Positions 16,660 to 26,112 are shown, counted from the first letter of the stretch. The stretch: DNA of 64,000 nt from Thiohalocapsa sp963698775 (GCA_963698775.1 CAVOSE010000072.1:48592-112591); one strand, 5' to 3'. Numbers and translations: made by a program. The notes: generated from the sequence alone by a model not told the origin.

Positions 16660-18240
16660 GTGGTCAACCGGGAGCAGTACGTGGCACGCATCGATCGAGA
16701 CAGCGATAACCCGACGAGGGCGGATCTGGAGGCGGCACTTGGACGCTACCGTTCGCTGTTCGGCGATGTAGTCGACGACTGGGACGGCTTCATCGACGCG
16801 CTGTTGCGGCCGTTGCCGACCTGCCTGTGGAGCAACCCGGCCCGCATCGATGGGGCGGATTTCGCGGCGCTGATCGCGGAAGAGGGGGTCGCTGCCGAGC
16901 CGGTCGCCTGGTTAGATCGTTGGTTAGACAGTGGGTTAGCCGCTGGGTCGGCCGTTGAATCAAACAATGCCGGAGTGGCTTCGCCGATTGATACCGCAGC
17001 CACCCTGGGCAGCGCCTTTCGCCTGCCGCCGGGCTTCAAGGCCGGGCAGCGCTGGTGGTATTGCGCCGGTTTGGCGCATGCGCAGGAAGAGGTCTCGCAA
17101 CTGCCCGTGACGCTGCTGGACGTGCGCCCCGGCCAGCGCGTGCTGGACCTGTGCGCGGCTCCGGGCGGCAAGACCGCTCAGATTGCGCTCGCGCTCGGCA
17201 ACCGCGGCACGCTGCTGGCCAACGACTTCTCGCCGGAGCGCCTGTCCGCATTGCAGGGCAACCTGGACCGGCTCGGCATCGTCAATTGCAGCACCACCTG
17301 GTGCGACGGCGGAAATTATCCTGCCGCCGCCGGCCCGTTCGACCGTATCCTGGTGGACGCCCCCTGCTCCAGCGAGGGCACGTTGCGGCGCAACCGCAGC
17401 CTGGCGTTTCGCATCGGCACCGAGCGCAATGAACGCATGGCCTCACGCCAACGGGCCTTGCTGCGCAAGGCGGTGCAATTGTGTCGACCGGGCGGGCGCA
17501 TCGTCTATTCCACCTGCACCTTCGCACCGGAGGAGAACGAACTGATCGTCGCCGACGCGCTCGAGGCGAGCAACGGTCGGCTGACGCTGTTGCCGGTGAT
17601 GGTGCCGGGTCTAGGCACCAGCGCCGGCATCACCCGCTGGCAAGGTCGTGATCTCGACGCGAGCCTGGCGCGTTGCCTGCGTGTCTGGCCGCACAGCAAC
17701 GATACCGGCGGCTTTTTTGTCGCGGTGCTGGAGAAGGCGGCCGACGCTGCCTGCGTTGCGGAGCCCGCCAGCGCCGGCTTGGCGTTGACCGAAGACGACG
17801 GCAATTGGCTCGGCGAGCTTGCCGAACACTACGGCCTGCCGGAATGGCTGTCGACAGGCTTCCGCCTGCACCGACAGACCCGTCGCGGGCTGCATCTGGC
17901 CGCCGCCGACCATGTCCCGCCCGCTGCGCCCGCCCCCCAGGGCAGCGGACTATTTCTCTACCGCACCAACCTGCGCCCGCCGAAACTGACCACCGCCGGT
18001 GCGTTGCTCCTTGGGCCCCACGCGAGCCGCAACCGGCTCGATCTGACCGCCGCCCAACGCGATGCCTATCTGCGCCGCGAGAATCTGACGCCGCCTGCCG
18101 GGCAGACCGGCGACTGCGGCCTAGGTCAGGTGCTGGTCCGCTATCGCGGTTTTTCCCTCGGCGTCGCCGTTTTACACCGTTCCGGCACGCTGGAGAGCCT
18201 GTTCCCGCGCAAATGGAGCGGCTGCGCCGCCGGGCCTTAG
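16660..18240 (+). CDS. RsmB/NOP-family rRNA cytosine-C5 methyltransferase (RsmF-like)
   Basis: A SAM-dependent m5C RNA methyltransferase of 526 residues from a GTG at 16660. The Rossmann core contains LDLCAAPGGKTAQIA (SAM binding), the two conserved cysteines in DAPCSSEGTLRRN and YSTCTFAPEENE, and a C-terminal PUA-like region as in E. coli RsmF (YebU), which methylates C1407 of 16S rRNA. The start is uncertain: frames open upstream to 16570, but the first conserved residues follow 16660. It is about 45 residues longer than E. coli RsmF because of an N-terminal insertion. Confidence 0.82.
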   Translation: MVNREQYVARIDRDSDNPTRADLEAALGRYRSLFGDVVDDWDGFIDALLRPLPTCLWSNPARIDGADFAALIAEEGVAAEPVAWLDRWLDSGLAAGSAVESNNAGVASPIDTAATLGSAFRLPPGFKAGQRWWYCAGLAHAQEEVSQLPVTLLDVRPGQRVLDLCAAPGGKTAQIALALGNRGTLLANDFSPERLSALQGNLDRLGIVNCSTTWCDGGNYPAAAGPFDRILVDAPCSSEGTLRRNRSLAFRIGTERNERMASRQRALLRKAVQLCRPGGRIVYSTCTFAPEENELIVADALEASNGRLTLLPVMVPGLGTSAGITRWQGRDLDASLARCLRVWPHSNDTGGFFVAVLEKAADAACVAEPASAGLALTEDDGNWLGELAEHYGLPEWLSTGFRLHRQTRRGLHLAAADHVPPAAPAPQGSGLFLYRTNLRPPKLTTAGALLLGPHASRNRLDLTAAQRDAYLRRENLTPPAGQTGDCGLGQVLVRYRGFSLGVAVLHRSGTLESLFPRKWSGCAAGP

Positions 18241-18365
18241 GGGGTAACTGACTTGTTGTCTATCGGTGCCGGTCCAGGGCCAACCCTCGCCTCGGGTTGG
18301 AGCAATGCCGCGGCGCATGCTAGCCTTCCGGCCCTTCCTAAATCCCGCGCCGGCGTTGAATCCCC

Positions 18366-18662
18366 ATGTCCGACTCCGAACTCATCGTCCAATTGTTCGC
18401 GCTGATGGCGCGGTTGACGGAAGAGACCGAGGGTTATCTCGACCGTCAGGATGATCCCCAGCTCTGGTACAACCGCGGCTACGCCAACGGCATGGCCGCC
18501 GCGCTGCGCGAGTTGGGGCATAGCCAGCGGGTCGACCAGACCCTAGCCGCGGACCCCTACGAGGTCGCCCGCGATCAAGACCATCTGCCCTGGGGCAAGG
18601 CCTACGAACACGGCCACGAAATGGGCGTCAAGGAGACCTTCGAGGTGCTGCCAAGGGACTGA
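18366..18662 (+). CDS. Hypothetical protein, 98 aa
   Basis: A small acidic soluble protein, rich in Glu, Asp and Tyr, with likely helices at residues 4-25 and 38-55. It contains WYNRGYANGMAAALRELGH and a second similar GKAYEHGHEMGVKE segment, possibly an internal repeat of a YxxGxxxGxxxA pattern. No family recognised. It lies between the rRNA methyltransferase and exonuclease III, 95 bp before the latter. Confidence 0.65.
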   Translation: MSDSELIVQLFALMARLTEETEGYLDRQDDPQLWYNRGYANGMAAALRELGHSQRVDQTLAADPYEVARDQDHLPWGKAYEHGHEMGVKETFEVLPRD

Positions 18663-18757
18663 GGCGCAGCCCTTTAACAGGCGCAGCATCCGCCCACAAC
18701 TAAGCTCGACACTGGCCGGCGCGAGCGCGCCGCGCCCGTTCATTTGAGGATCGATTC

Positions 18758-19573
18758 ATGCCCAAGCTCGTCTCCTTCAACACCAACGGCATTCGCAGCC
18801 GGCAGCACCAGCTTGAGGCGCTGAAGCTGCGTCATGATCCGGACGTGATCGGCATTCAGGAGTCGAAGGTGGCCGACGACGCCTTCCCGGTCGGTATGAT
18901 CGAATCCTTGGGTTATGTGCCAAATTTTCACGGGCAAAAGGGCCATTACGGCGTCGCACTGCTGAGCAAATCGGCGCCGCGCTCGGTGTTTAGGGGCTTT
19001 CCTACCGATGAGGACGATGCCCAGCGCCGTGCCATCACCGGTATCTTCGGGCTGCCCGACGGTGGGGATCTGACCGTGATCGATGGCTATTTCCCCCAGG
19101 GAGACAGCCGGGATCATCCTACCAAGTTTCCGAATAAGCGCCGTTTCTACGCGGACCTGGCGGTCTATCTGCGCCAGCAGTTTCGCCCAGACCAAAACCT
19201 GGTACTGATGGGCGACATGAACGTTGCGCCGCTGGATGCGGACATCGGCATCGGTGCCGATAACGCCAAGCGCTGGCTGAAGAGCGGAAAGTGCAGCTTC
19301 TTGCCCGAGGAACGTGATTGGCTCAAGGCCCTTACGGATTGGGGGCTCTATGACGCCTATCGAGTCATCCACCCGGACGTGGACGACCGCTACAGTTGGT
19401 TCGACTACCGCTCCCGCGGCTTCGAGCGAGAACCCAAGCGCGGGCTTCGCATCGACCTGATCCTGGTCACTGCGCCCATCCGCGAGCGTTTGCGCGACGC
19501 CGGCATTGACTACGACATCCGTGGTCTGGAGAAACCATCGGACCACTGTCCGATTTGGATTGACTATGAGTGA
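18758..19573 (+). CDS. xthA: Exodeoxyribonuclease III
   Basis: A 271-residue AP endonuclease and 3'-5' exonuclease for base-excision repair. Characteristic motifs are FNTNGIRSR at the start, the metal-binding Glu in IGIQESKV, LMGDMNVAP and the terminal SDHCPIW with catalytic Asp-His. The ATG is preceded by GAGG at 9 nt. Length and order of motifs are standard. Confidence 0.93.
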   Translation: MPKLVSFNTNGIRSRQHQLEALKLRHDPDVIGIQESKVADDAFPVGMIESLGYVPNFHGQKGHYGVALLSKSAPRSVFRGFPTDEDDAQRRAITGIFGLPDGGDLTVIDGYFPQGDSRDHPTKFPNKRRFYADLAVYLRQQFRPDQNLVLMGDMNVAPLDADIGIGADNAKRWLKSGKCSFLPEERDWLKALTDWGLYDAYRVIHPDVDDRYSWFDYRSRGFEREPKRGLRIDLILVTAPIRERLRDAGIDYDIRGLEKPSDHCPIWIDYE

Positions 19574-19725
19574 TGGTCTAAGTCTTGTCAGACATCGACT
19601 CGCGCATGACCGTCTGAGCATTCTTGTCTGGCGGGCAAGGCTGTTTTCCGGATCGGCGGCTGGTCTCTTGCGCCCGCGGGTCCATCTCCCTCAGGTGTAA
19701 CGAAACACCATCACTGGAGGTCACC

Positions 19726-20424
19726 ATGCTTAGTATTCGTCGCGCCGCCGAGCGCGGCCACGCCAATCACGGCTGGCTCGACAGCTATCACAGCTTCTCG
19801 TTTTCCAGCTACCACGATCCTGCGTACATGGGCTATTCGAACCTGCGTGTGATCAACGAGGACCGCATCGCGCCGCGAGGAGGGTTCCCCACCCACGGGC
19901 ACGAGGACATGGAGATCGTGACGTACGTTATGGAGGGGGCACTGGAGCACAAGGACAGCATGGGCAACGGTTCGATCATCCGCCCCGGCGATGTGCAGTA
20001 CATGAGCGCTGGTACCGGTGTGCGCCATAGCGAGTACAATCCGTCCGCCGACGCGCCGGTGCACCTGTTGCAGATCTGGCTGCTGCCTAATCGAAACGGC
20101 GTCGAGCCGGGCTACGACCAGCGGCACTTTACCGCCGAGACGCGGCGCAATCGCCTCGCGCTGCTGGTGTCGCCAGATGGGCGCGATGGGTCCATCGCCA
20201 CCCATCAAGACGGTCTGCTGTACGGCACCCTGCTCGACGACGGCGCCACCGTAGAGCATCCGCTGGCAGCCAACCGCAGGGCCTATGTGCAGGTCGCTCG
20301 CGGCGCGGGGAAGGTCAACGGAGAATTGCTGCGCGCTGGTGATGCTGCCCGCATCGATGCTGGAGACGGGGTGCGAATCGAGGGCGTCGACAGCGCCGAG
20401 GTGCTGCTGTTCGATCTGCCCTGA
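19726..20424 (+). CDS. Pirin-family bicupin protein
   Basis: This 232-residue pirin (YhhW-like; some members have quercetin dioxygenase activity) has an N-terminal cupin with metal ligands in PTHGHEDMEIVTY, a Glu/His pair further on and VRHSEYNP. A second cupin without ligands forms the C-terminal half. GGAGG lies 5 nt before the ATG. Physiological substrate unknown. The stop codon is the first of four tandem repeats. Confidence 0.88.
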   Translation: MLSIRRAAERGHANHGWLDSYHSFSFSSYHDPAYMGYSNLRVINEDRIAPRGGFPTHGHEDMEIVTYVMEGALEHKDSMGNGSIIRPGDVQYMSAGTGVRHSEYNPSADAPVHLLQIWLLPNRNGVEPGYDQRHFTAETRRNRLALLVSPDGRDGSIATHQDGLLYGTLLDDGATVEHPLAANRRAYVQVARGAGKVNGELLRAGDAARIDAGDGVRIEGVDSAEVLLFDLP

Positions 20425-20469
20425 GCCCAATTCTGAGCCCAATTCTGAACCCAGCTCTGAGTCCAGCCG
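20422..20469 (+). repeat. Four tandem 12-bp repeats starting at the pirin stop codon
   Basis: Units are TGAGCCCAATTC, TGAGCCCAATTC, TGAACCCAGCTC and TGAGTCCAGCCG. The first TGA is the pirin stop. Because the unit is a multiple of three, the stop codon recurs in the same frame four times. Degenerate TGA-led sequence continues for another 50 bp. Confidence 0.85.
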
Positions 20470-20695
20470 TGGGCGAGACCCTGAATCAAGGCCTGAATCC
20501 CATCTGAGGACCGGGCGTGATTACCGAAATCGGTCTCGCATGCGGCGGAAGGCATGGCGTGGTCTGAGTTCCCGCTTGGGTCCAGAGACCGTCATGGCAA
20601 GCTCCGACCCCGCGTGAATTTCGCAGCATCCGTGCCCATTTGCGACTGCGAGGCGGCGCCCCCAGGGCGTGGCCACCAACCCTAAGGAGGATTCC

Positions 20696-21346
20696 ATGAG
20701 CGACAAACCCATCACAGACTTCCCCGGCAAAGACATCGACGTGCATTGGGACAAGCGCCTCTGCATACACATTGGCGAGTGCGGAAACGCCGACAATGCC
20801 CTGTTCGAAGGCGGCCGCGAGCCCTGGTGCGTGCCGGACGAGGTGGACCGGGCAGAGGTGCGCGAGGTCTGCGAGCGCTGCCCGAGCGGAGCGCTGAGCT
20901 ACACCGACAAGACCGGCGAGGCAGAGCGGGCACCGGACGAGAACACGGCCATGCTGGTGTACAACGGTCCTGTCTATGTCACCGGCAAGCTCGACATCGA
21001 CGGCGCGCAACCCGACATGGCCGGCGTTCGGTATCGCGCGGCGCTCTGCCGCTGCGGCGCCTCTAAAAATAAGCCCTTCTGCGACAACAGTCATCTCGAG
21101 GCAGGCTTTCAGGACTTCGGCGCGGTCGGCGACAAGGGGCCGGGCATCACCGCCAGTGGCGGTCCGCTCAAGGTGAAGGCGGTGCCGAACGGTCCGTTGA
21201 TGCTCGAAGGCAATCTGACCATCCGTGCAGGGAGTGGCCGTGATGCCTGGCAAGGCGAAAAGGCATTCCTGTGTCGCTGTGGCGCGTCGAAGAAAAAACC
21301 CTTTTGCGACGGCAGCCATAAGGCGGCTGGCTTTAAGGCGGACTAG
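20696..21346 (+). CDS. CDGSH iron-sulfur protein with divergent 4Fe-4S domain
   Basis: A 216-residue redox or iron-sulfur protein. Residues 15-70 form a divergent mono-cluster 4Fe-4S domain (cysteines in RLCIHIGEC and VCERCPSGAL). Two CDGSH-type 2Fe-2S motifs follow: CRCGASKNKPFCDNSH and CRCGASKKKPFCDGSH, each with the Cys3-His ligand set. This domain order occurs in bacterial proteins of unknown physiological function. TAAGGAGG is placed 5-12 nt before the ATG, one of the strongest ribosome-binding sites in the window. Confidence 0.92.
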   Translation: MSDKPITDFPGKDIDVHWDKRLCIHIGECGNADNALFEGGREPWCVPDEVDRAEVREVCERCPSGALSYTDKTGEAERAPDENTAMLVYNGPVYVTGKLDIDGAQPDMAGVRYRAALCRCGASKNKPFCDNSHLEAGFQDFGAVGDKGPGITASGGPLKVKAVPNGPLMLEGNLTIRAGSGRDAWQGEKAFLCRCGASKKKPFCDGSHKAAGFKAD

Positions 21347-21588
21347 CCACACAGGTTCGCGCGGCGGCGCCCGGGACCGGAGCGCCGGCATCCCGCCGGG
21401 CCGCTGCCGGCGAACAGCGCGGTGACGTCGGGACTACGCGCTGCCCTGGTGCTGGCCTCCCGTCAGCGCCCCTTCGCGTCCGGGCTGGCCGCATTCCCGC
21501 TCTCCCAAAGGGCGCAACGAACGGCGTTCGATGGGCTGCCTGATGCGTTATGCTCTTCCCTGGCGTCACGACAATAAGAAGAGGACCC

Positions 21589-22239
21589 ATGGGAGATCAG
21601 AACAGCCTGCACCACTCGTTGCACGGACAGCCCGCCAGGCTTTCGTCGCCCCGCTCACTGAGTTGGTTGATGTCGGCGCGCTTCGGTGCAGGGCCGGTCG
21701 CGAAGCGATTGGCTTGGCTCGTGGTCATTGCGCTATTGGGTGTCGCTACGCTCCAGCCGGCCGTCGCCCAGCAGCCCTGTCTGAAAATGGTCTTCAACCG
21801 CTATTGCCTCGGCGGCGACGTCAACCGGATGGCGCAGCAGTTGGCGCCTGCATTGCAGCAAGACGAGGGCGATCGCGTCGCGCTGATCTACTACGAGGGT
21901 CGTGAACGCATCTACGCGCTGGCCTGGCGCGGGCGCGTCTACAAGGTGCTGCGGGTCTATCGCATCGCCTCGCAACTGCGCTACGAAGAGCTGTACCGGG
22001 TGCTGCGCGAGAAGTATGGCGATGGCGAAGACCGCAGCAGCTTTCCGAGTAGTGCCCGCACGCCGGGTCGCAAACAGATCGCGATCCGACGCGGGGAGGG
22101 AGAGGCCAATCACGTCTGGCAGACGTCGGAGGGTTGGCACATCGAGCTGGCCTGGACCAGGGAATTGGGGCTGTCGCTCGCGTACATCGCGGACGAACTC
22201 GAACAGGCGCAGGCAGCTGCGCTGCAGAGCGGCTATTAA
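21589..22239 (+). CDS. Hypothetical exported protein
   Basis: A 216-residue protein with one hydrophobic segment near residues 42-62 (ending in AVAQQPC), preceded by a long basic N-terminus, so it is a late signal peptide or a single anchor. The periplasmic part is hydrophilic and contains a YRIASQLRYEELYRVLREKYG helix. No family is recognised. GAGG lies 5 nt before the ATG at 21589. It converges on mtaB, overlapping its stop by 4 bp. Confidence 0.6.
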   Translation: MGDQNSLHHSLHGQPARLSSPRSLSWLMSARFGAGPVAKRLAWLVVIALLGVATLQPAVAQQPCLKMVFNRYCLGGDVNRMAQQLAPALQQDEGDRVALIYYEGRERIYALAWRGRVYKVLRVYRIASQLRYEELYRVLREKYGDGEDRSSFPSSARTPGRKQIAIRRGEGEANHVWQTSEGWHIELAWTRELGLSLAYIADELEQAQAAALQSGY

Positions 22240-23546
22240 CGGCTAAGGCTGTGCACCGGCTTTAGCTGTTTCGGTACCGCGTCCAGGGCCTCACCGCAAG
22301 CGGTGATTCCGGCCAGCCTCGCCGTCAGGATTTGATTGATCTGCGTCTTGTCCGGGTTGCGCAGCCTCGTCTGCAGATAGTTTGGTGTGTAAGCGGCACG
22401 GAAGGCCCCTTGCCCGTCGCTGGCGATGCCTTCCAGCAACAGCGGTACCTCATGCCCGATCTGGCGCGCCAGCATCGCCCCCTTCATACGCAGGCCCAGC
22501 TCATGCAACTGCCGTGAGCGGGCCTGTTTGACCGCGTTCGGAACCTGGTCGGGCATGGTCGCCGCGCGGGTGCCGGCGCGCGGCGAGTAGGCAAAGATGT
22601 GCAGGTGGCCGAAGCCGATCTGTTCGGCGAAGTCCATCGTCCGACGCCATTCGTCGTCGCTCTCGCCGGGGAAGCCGACGATGATGTCGGTGGTCACGTT
22701 GAGCGCGGGCAAGGCGGCGCGTCCCGCGTTCACTAAGCGCGCGAACTCGCCGGTCTTGCAGCGTCGCGCCATGCGCCGGAGTACGCTGTCGGCGCCGCTT
22801 TGCAGCGGCAGATGCAGGTGGGGCATCAGGCGCGGATTGTCGAACAGCGGCCAGAAATCGTCCGGTAGATCCCAGGGTTCGAGTGAGCCGAGACGGATTC
22901 GGGGGACATCCGTTTCCGCCAGCACGCGCTTCAGCAAGCCGCACAGGTTGTCACCACTATCGCTGCCATAGCCGCCAGCATGGACGCCCGCGAGCACGAT
23001 CTCTTGAATGCCGCCGTCCGCCAGCTGGTTGATCTCGTCACAAATCTCAGCAACCGGTCGGCTGCGCTCGTCACCGCGGGCGCGGGTGGTGACGCAAAAC
23101 GTGCATTGGTAACGGCAGCCGTCCTGAATCTTGATAAAGGCGCGTTGGCGCCCGCGCGCGAACAGCGCGTCCGCGGCGGGATCGGTCGCGGTGGCGGGCA
23201 TCAGCGGCAGCGCCAGCTCGGCGCTGGCGATCTCCACCAGCCGGTCCTTGTCGGCGTTGTCCACCAGCAGGTCGATGCCGGTCTCGCCCAGGTCTTCGCC
23301 GTCAAGGGAGGCCGCGCACCCGCTGACCACCAGTCGCGCCCGCGGGTTGTCGCGTTGGGCGCGACGCAACAGCTTGCGCGACTTGCGCACCGCTTCGCCG
23401 GTCACCGCGCAGGTGTTGATCACGACCAGGTCCGCCGGTTCCGTATCCCGCGCGATGGCGCAGCCACGTTGGCGGAACTGACGCGCCCAGGTCTCGAGCT
23501 CGGCCTCATTCAGCCGGCAGCCGAGGGTATGCAGACGCACGCGCAT
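22236..23546 (-). CDS. mtaB: tRNA t6A37 methylthiotransferase
   Basis: A radical-SAM methylthiotransferase of about 436 residues that converts t6A to ms2t6A at position 37 of tRNAs. The N-terminal UPF0004 domain supplies three cluster cysteines (LGCRLNEAE, INTCAVTGEA, VSGCAAS). The radical SAM cluster is CRYQCTFC near residue 145. The MtaB rather than MiaB or RimO assignment rests on the short TRAM-like C-terminus and overall pattern. A GTG at 23564 would add 6 residues. Confidence 0.85.
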   Translation of the reverse strand: MRVRLHTLGCRLNEAELETWARQFRQRGCAIARDTEPADLVVINTCAVTGEAVRKSRKLLRRAQRDNPRARLVVSGCAASLDGEDLGETGIDLLVDNADKDRLVEIASAELALPLMPATATDPAADALFARGRQRAFIKIQDGCRYQCTFCVTTRARGDERSRPVAEICDEINQLADGGIQEIVLAGVHAGGYGSDSGDNLCGLLKRVLAETDVPRIRLGSLEPWDLPDDFWPLFDNPRLMPHLHLPLQSGADSVLRRMARRCKTGEFARLVNAGRAALPALNVTTDIIVGFPGESDDEWRRTMDFAEQIGFGHLHIFAYSPRAGTRAATMPDQVPNAVKQARSRQLHELGLRMKGAMLARQIGHEVPLLLEGIASDGQGAFRAAYTPNYLQTRLRNPDKTQINQILTARLAGITACGEALDAVPKQLKPVHSLSR

Positions 23547-23576
23547 GAGTCGATCGGAAGCCACGCGGCCTAGAGC

Positions 23577-23981
23577 TCAGCGTGGCGGCCCGCCTTCCGG
23601 CGGGGGCGGCGGTGCATTCTGGTGCAGGATCATGACCCAGGCGTCATCGCGACGACGGAAGACATTGGTCGCGAACAGCGGTGGGGCAGCGCCCGGCGGG
23701 CCGGCGGCGTTGTTGCGCTCTTCGACGTAGTGGATGGCGACGTCGCCGAACTCGACCCAGTGCAGATGACGCACCTGGATGTCCAGCGGCACGTCGCTGT
23801 GCAGCAAGTCACGCAAGATCTCGTGAACCTGGCTGCCCTGGAGGAGGGGTTGCATCGGGAGTAAGAGGGCGATGTCCGGCGAGTCGTCCCAGACGCGCAG
23901 CATCAGTGCGTCGTCGCGCTCCTCGAGGGCGTCGTAGAAGGCGTCCTCGGCCTGTTGCGGGGTCGCGAATGCTTGACTCAC
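23577..23981 (-). CDS. NTF2-like (SnoaL/DUF4440-type) protein
   Basis: The 134-residue product has the pattern of NTF2-fold proteins: an N-terminal helix (AEDAFYDALEERDDALMLRVW), a short hydrophobic strand region and four C-terminal beta strands ending in WVMILHQN. The proline-rich tail is unlikely to be structured. It overlaps the upstream Hsp20-like gene by 4 nt, so the two are co-translated. No catalytic residues can be assigned. Confidence 0.65.
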   Translation of the reverse strand: MSQAFATPQQAEDAFYDALEERDDALMLRVWDDSPDIALLLPMQPLLQGSQVHEILRDLLHSDVPLDIQVRHLHWVEFGDVAIHYVEERNNAAGPPGAAPPLFATNVFRRRDDAWVMILHQNAPPPPPEGGPPR

Positions 23982-24676
23982 TGCTGTTCCGTCGTCTGGT
24001 CGGGCTGTTGGGTGGGTGGTGTGGCAGGTGCTACCTGGCGGCGCGGGATCAGGATCAGGATGCCGTCATCGCCGTCTTCGCGCAGCATTGCCGCGAGGTC
24101 GCCATCGGGCGGGACCGGCAAACGTTTCATGCGGGTGCCGCCCGACCAGCTATAGCTGCGCCGAAAGCCGCGTCCGTCAGCGAAGGTCTCCGACCGGTCG
24201 GTCTGAGCGGATTGTTCAACGGCGATCATGAGGCCGAAACCGGCTGGCAGGATCTTGACGCGCGCCGGGTCGAGGCCGTTCAGGTCGATGTCGAGGCTGT
24301 AGGCCTCATCGCTGCGGTGCTGAGTCAGACCTAGACCAGCGAACGTGAAACTGTCGCGGGTGTCGCCCGCCGAGGTCTTAGGCGCCGGATAGGGCGTACG
24401 CTCAGGCAGCACCGGAGGGTAGCCCGGCGCTGCGTAGTCCATGGGTGGCATTGGCGGCCGGACCGTCTGATCGCCGGGGTTGCCATAACCGCTCCAGGGT
24501 GCCGAGTAGCCGACGCCGGGGTTTGGTGCGAACGCCGGATCCTGCGCGGGCGTGCCGTCGATCATCGGCGGCGCTACCGACGGGGTCCAATTCAACACCT
24601 GGGCATCCGCCTGGGCGGCCGCCAGGAGCATGACGATGCCAGTTGCACAGTATTGGCGGAGTTGGGGTTTGTACAT
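23978..24676 (-). CDS. Exported Hsp20/alpha-crystallin-like protein
   Basis: A 232-residue protein with a signal peptide (residues 1-25, cleavage after ADA). A Pro/Gly/Tyr-rich linker covers about 26-105. The C-terminal domain at about 115-215 resembles the alpha-crystallin core: YSLDIDLNGLDPARVKI, FRRSYSWSG and LPVPPDGDLAAMLREDGDDGILIL match its strand order and its GDLAA...DGIL turn. Most Hsp20 chaperones are cytoplasmic, so export is unusual. It might act as a periplasmic holdase, or only share the fold. ATG 24676 has AAGG 9-12 nt upstream. Confidence 0.6.
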   Translation of the reverse strand: MYKPQLRQYCATGIVMLLAAAQADAQVLNWTPSVAPPMIDGTPAQDPAFAPNPGVGYSAPWSGYGNPGDQTVRPPMPPMDYAAPGYPPVLPERTPYPAPKTSAGDTRDSFTFAGLGLTQHRSDEAYSLDIDLNGLDPARVKILPAGFGLMIAVEQSAQTDRSETFADGRGFRRSYSWSGGTRMKRLPVPPDGDLAAMLREDGDDGILILIPRRQVAPATPPTQQPDQTTEQQ

Positions 24677-24842
24677 GATGGATACCTTGCTGCTAGCCCG
24701 CGTTGTGATTGACACGCGCCGGATGCGCCAGCGGGGTGACGCGCCATACGTTACCTCTGAATTATAGTGCGCCGCGCCCGCGCAACATAACGATGCGTCT
24801 GTTGGGGGTGAAACCGCAGACCCCGTGATCGCGATCTGTTGC

Positions 24843-25337
24843 CTAGCATTGCCGTAGTACCCAGGTCGGCACGCCGTCGGCGTTGAGTAGGCCGTGCCGG
24901 ATCAGCCAGGCGCGGGCGTCATCGGCATCCCGCTCGAACCAAGCCCTCGCCGAGCCCAGTCTGAATGTATAGCCCCAGGCATCCATGTCCGCACACATTC
25001 GCTCGCGGCCAACACCCGGGAAGAAGTCGGCCAGCACGATCTGTAAATAGCAGACCGCGTCTTCCTCGGCATAGTCACCGCCGGCATCGGTGTGCAATTG
25101 GGTCCGTCGGGCCGGGTCCATGCAGATAAAATGACACGCCTCGTGCAGCGCGGAGTGCAACGGCGTATCGGGCCGCAAGAACAGGGTGCGACCGATCAGG
25201 CCTGCCTCCGGTGGTCCCCAGAAACTGCCTGGAATCGGTCCGTCCGCTGGCACGGTTTGCACCGATAACCGGTAACGGCACAGCAGGGCAGTCAGCGTTG
25301 CCGGTCCGGTTGTCGTTGCGGTGCGGTCGTTGTGCAT
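24843..25337 (-). CDS. Hypothetical protein with HExxH-type motif
   Basis: A 164-residue soluble protein. ALHEACH near residues 64-70 fits a zinc-metalloprotease HExxH signature, and acidic clusters downstream (DYAEEDAV) could supply a third ligand. It could be a small metallopeptidase-like protein, but catalytic function is inference. It is divergent from the membrane-protein gene at 25516. Confidence 0.55.
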   Translation of the reverse strand: MHNDRTATTTGPATLTALLCRYRLSVQTVPADGPIPGSFWGPPEAGLIGRTLFLRPDTPLHSALHEACHFICMDPARRTQLHTDAGGDYAEEDAVCYLQIVLADFFPGVGRERMCADMDAWGYTFRLGSARAWFERDADDARAWLIRHGLLNADGVPTWVLRQC

Positions 25338-25515
25338 CGGGCTGTGCTTGGGACCTGTCTTGAGCGCGATAACACGCGTTGAGAATCATGGCTTACTCGG
25401 CTGGCCAGCGCATTATCCGCGATTCCGCGTGGGTTGCGGTGATCGCGACATTGACATAGTTTTACTGCAAAGCGCGCTGAGCGCTGATCACCTCAAACCG
25501 AAACGGGTGCTTGCT

Positions 25516-26112
25516 ATGGCCAGATTGCTTGCTGATCAGTTGTCCGTTGCCGCTGGCACCTTGCAGACCGAGCCGTCGCTGATGACCGCAGCGGCATCGC
25601 GAACGCGTCTGCTGGGCGGAGTCGCCCTCGGTGGTTTTGCCGGTGTCCTGGTGACGCTCTGGCTTGCCGGGCCGATGGCGATGGAGGCCAGCCTAGTCCG
25701 GCTGCTGCATGGCATGGTCATGATCAAGGGTCTGATCTTTGCCGCCGCCGTCGCGCTGGTGCTGAGGCGTCTGGCTGGTCCTGTGCACGCGCGCCTGCTG
25801 CTGGGCTATACGGTCGGTCTGGGCCTGTCCGCGGCTGCTCTGGCCTGGCTCTGGGGACTGTCCGGTTTGTTGCTTGGGTCGTTCGGGTTCTACGCGGGGC
25901 TGATCCTCAGCTTGAAGACGGCGTCGCGGGACCCTCTGTTGATCGCCGGCTTCACGGCCGGGCGCGCCAAACGCGGCTTGCAAAGCACCGGGACAGCCGA
26001 TAGCTTACGCGGTCGCCGCGCTCGGCCTCACCAAACCATCCCCGCCAGCCCATGCCCGCCCTCATCGCCCGCCAGCTCAGTAAGACCTATCGCAACGGAT
26101 TCGAGGCCCTGA
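25516..26112 (+). CDS. Hypothetical inner-membrane protein
   Basis: About 198 residues with three or four membrane segments (near 35-55, 68-90, 96-115 and 117-135). The hydrophilic tail after residue 145 overlaps the next gene by about 60 bp in another frame, so it may be poorly conserved. I do not recognise the family. Its position directly before an ABC exporter may imply co-transcription. Confidence 0.5.
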   Translation: MARLLADQLSVAAGTLQTEPSLMTAAASRTRLLGGVALGGFAGVLVTLWLAGPMAMEASLVRLLHGMVMIKGLIFAAAVALVLRRLAGPVHARLLLGYTVGLGLSAAALAWLWGLSGLLLGSFGFYAGLILSLKTASRDPLLIAGFTAGRAKRGLQSTGTADSLRGRRARPHQTIPASPCPPSSPASSVRPIATDSRP

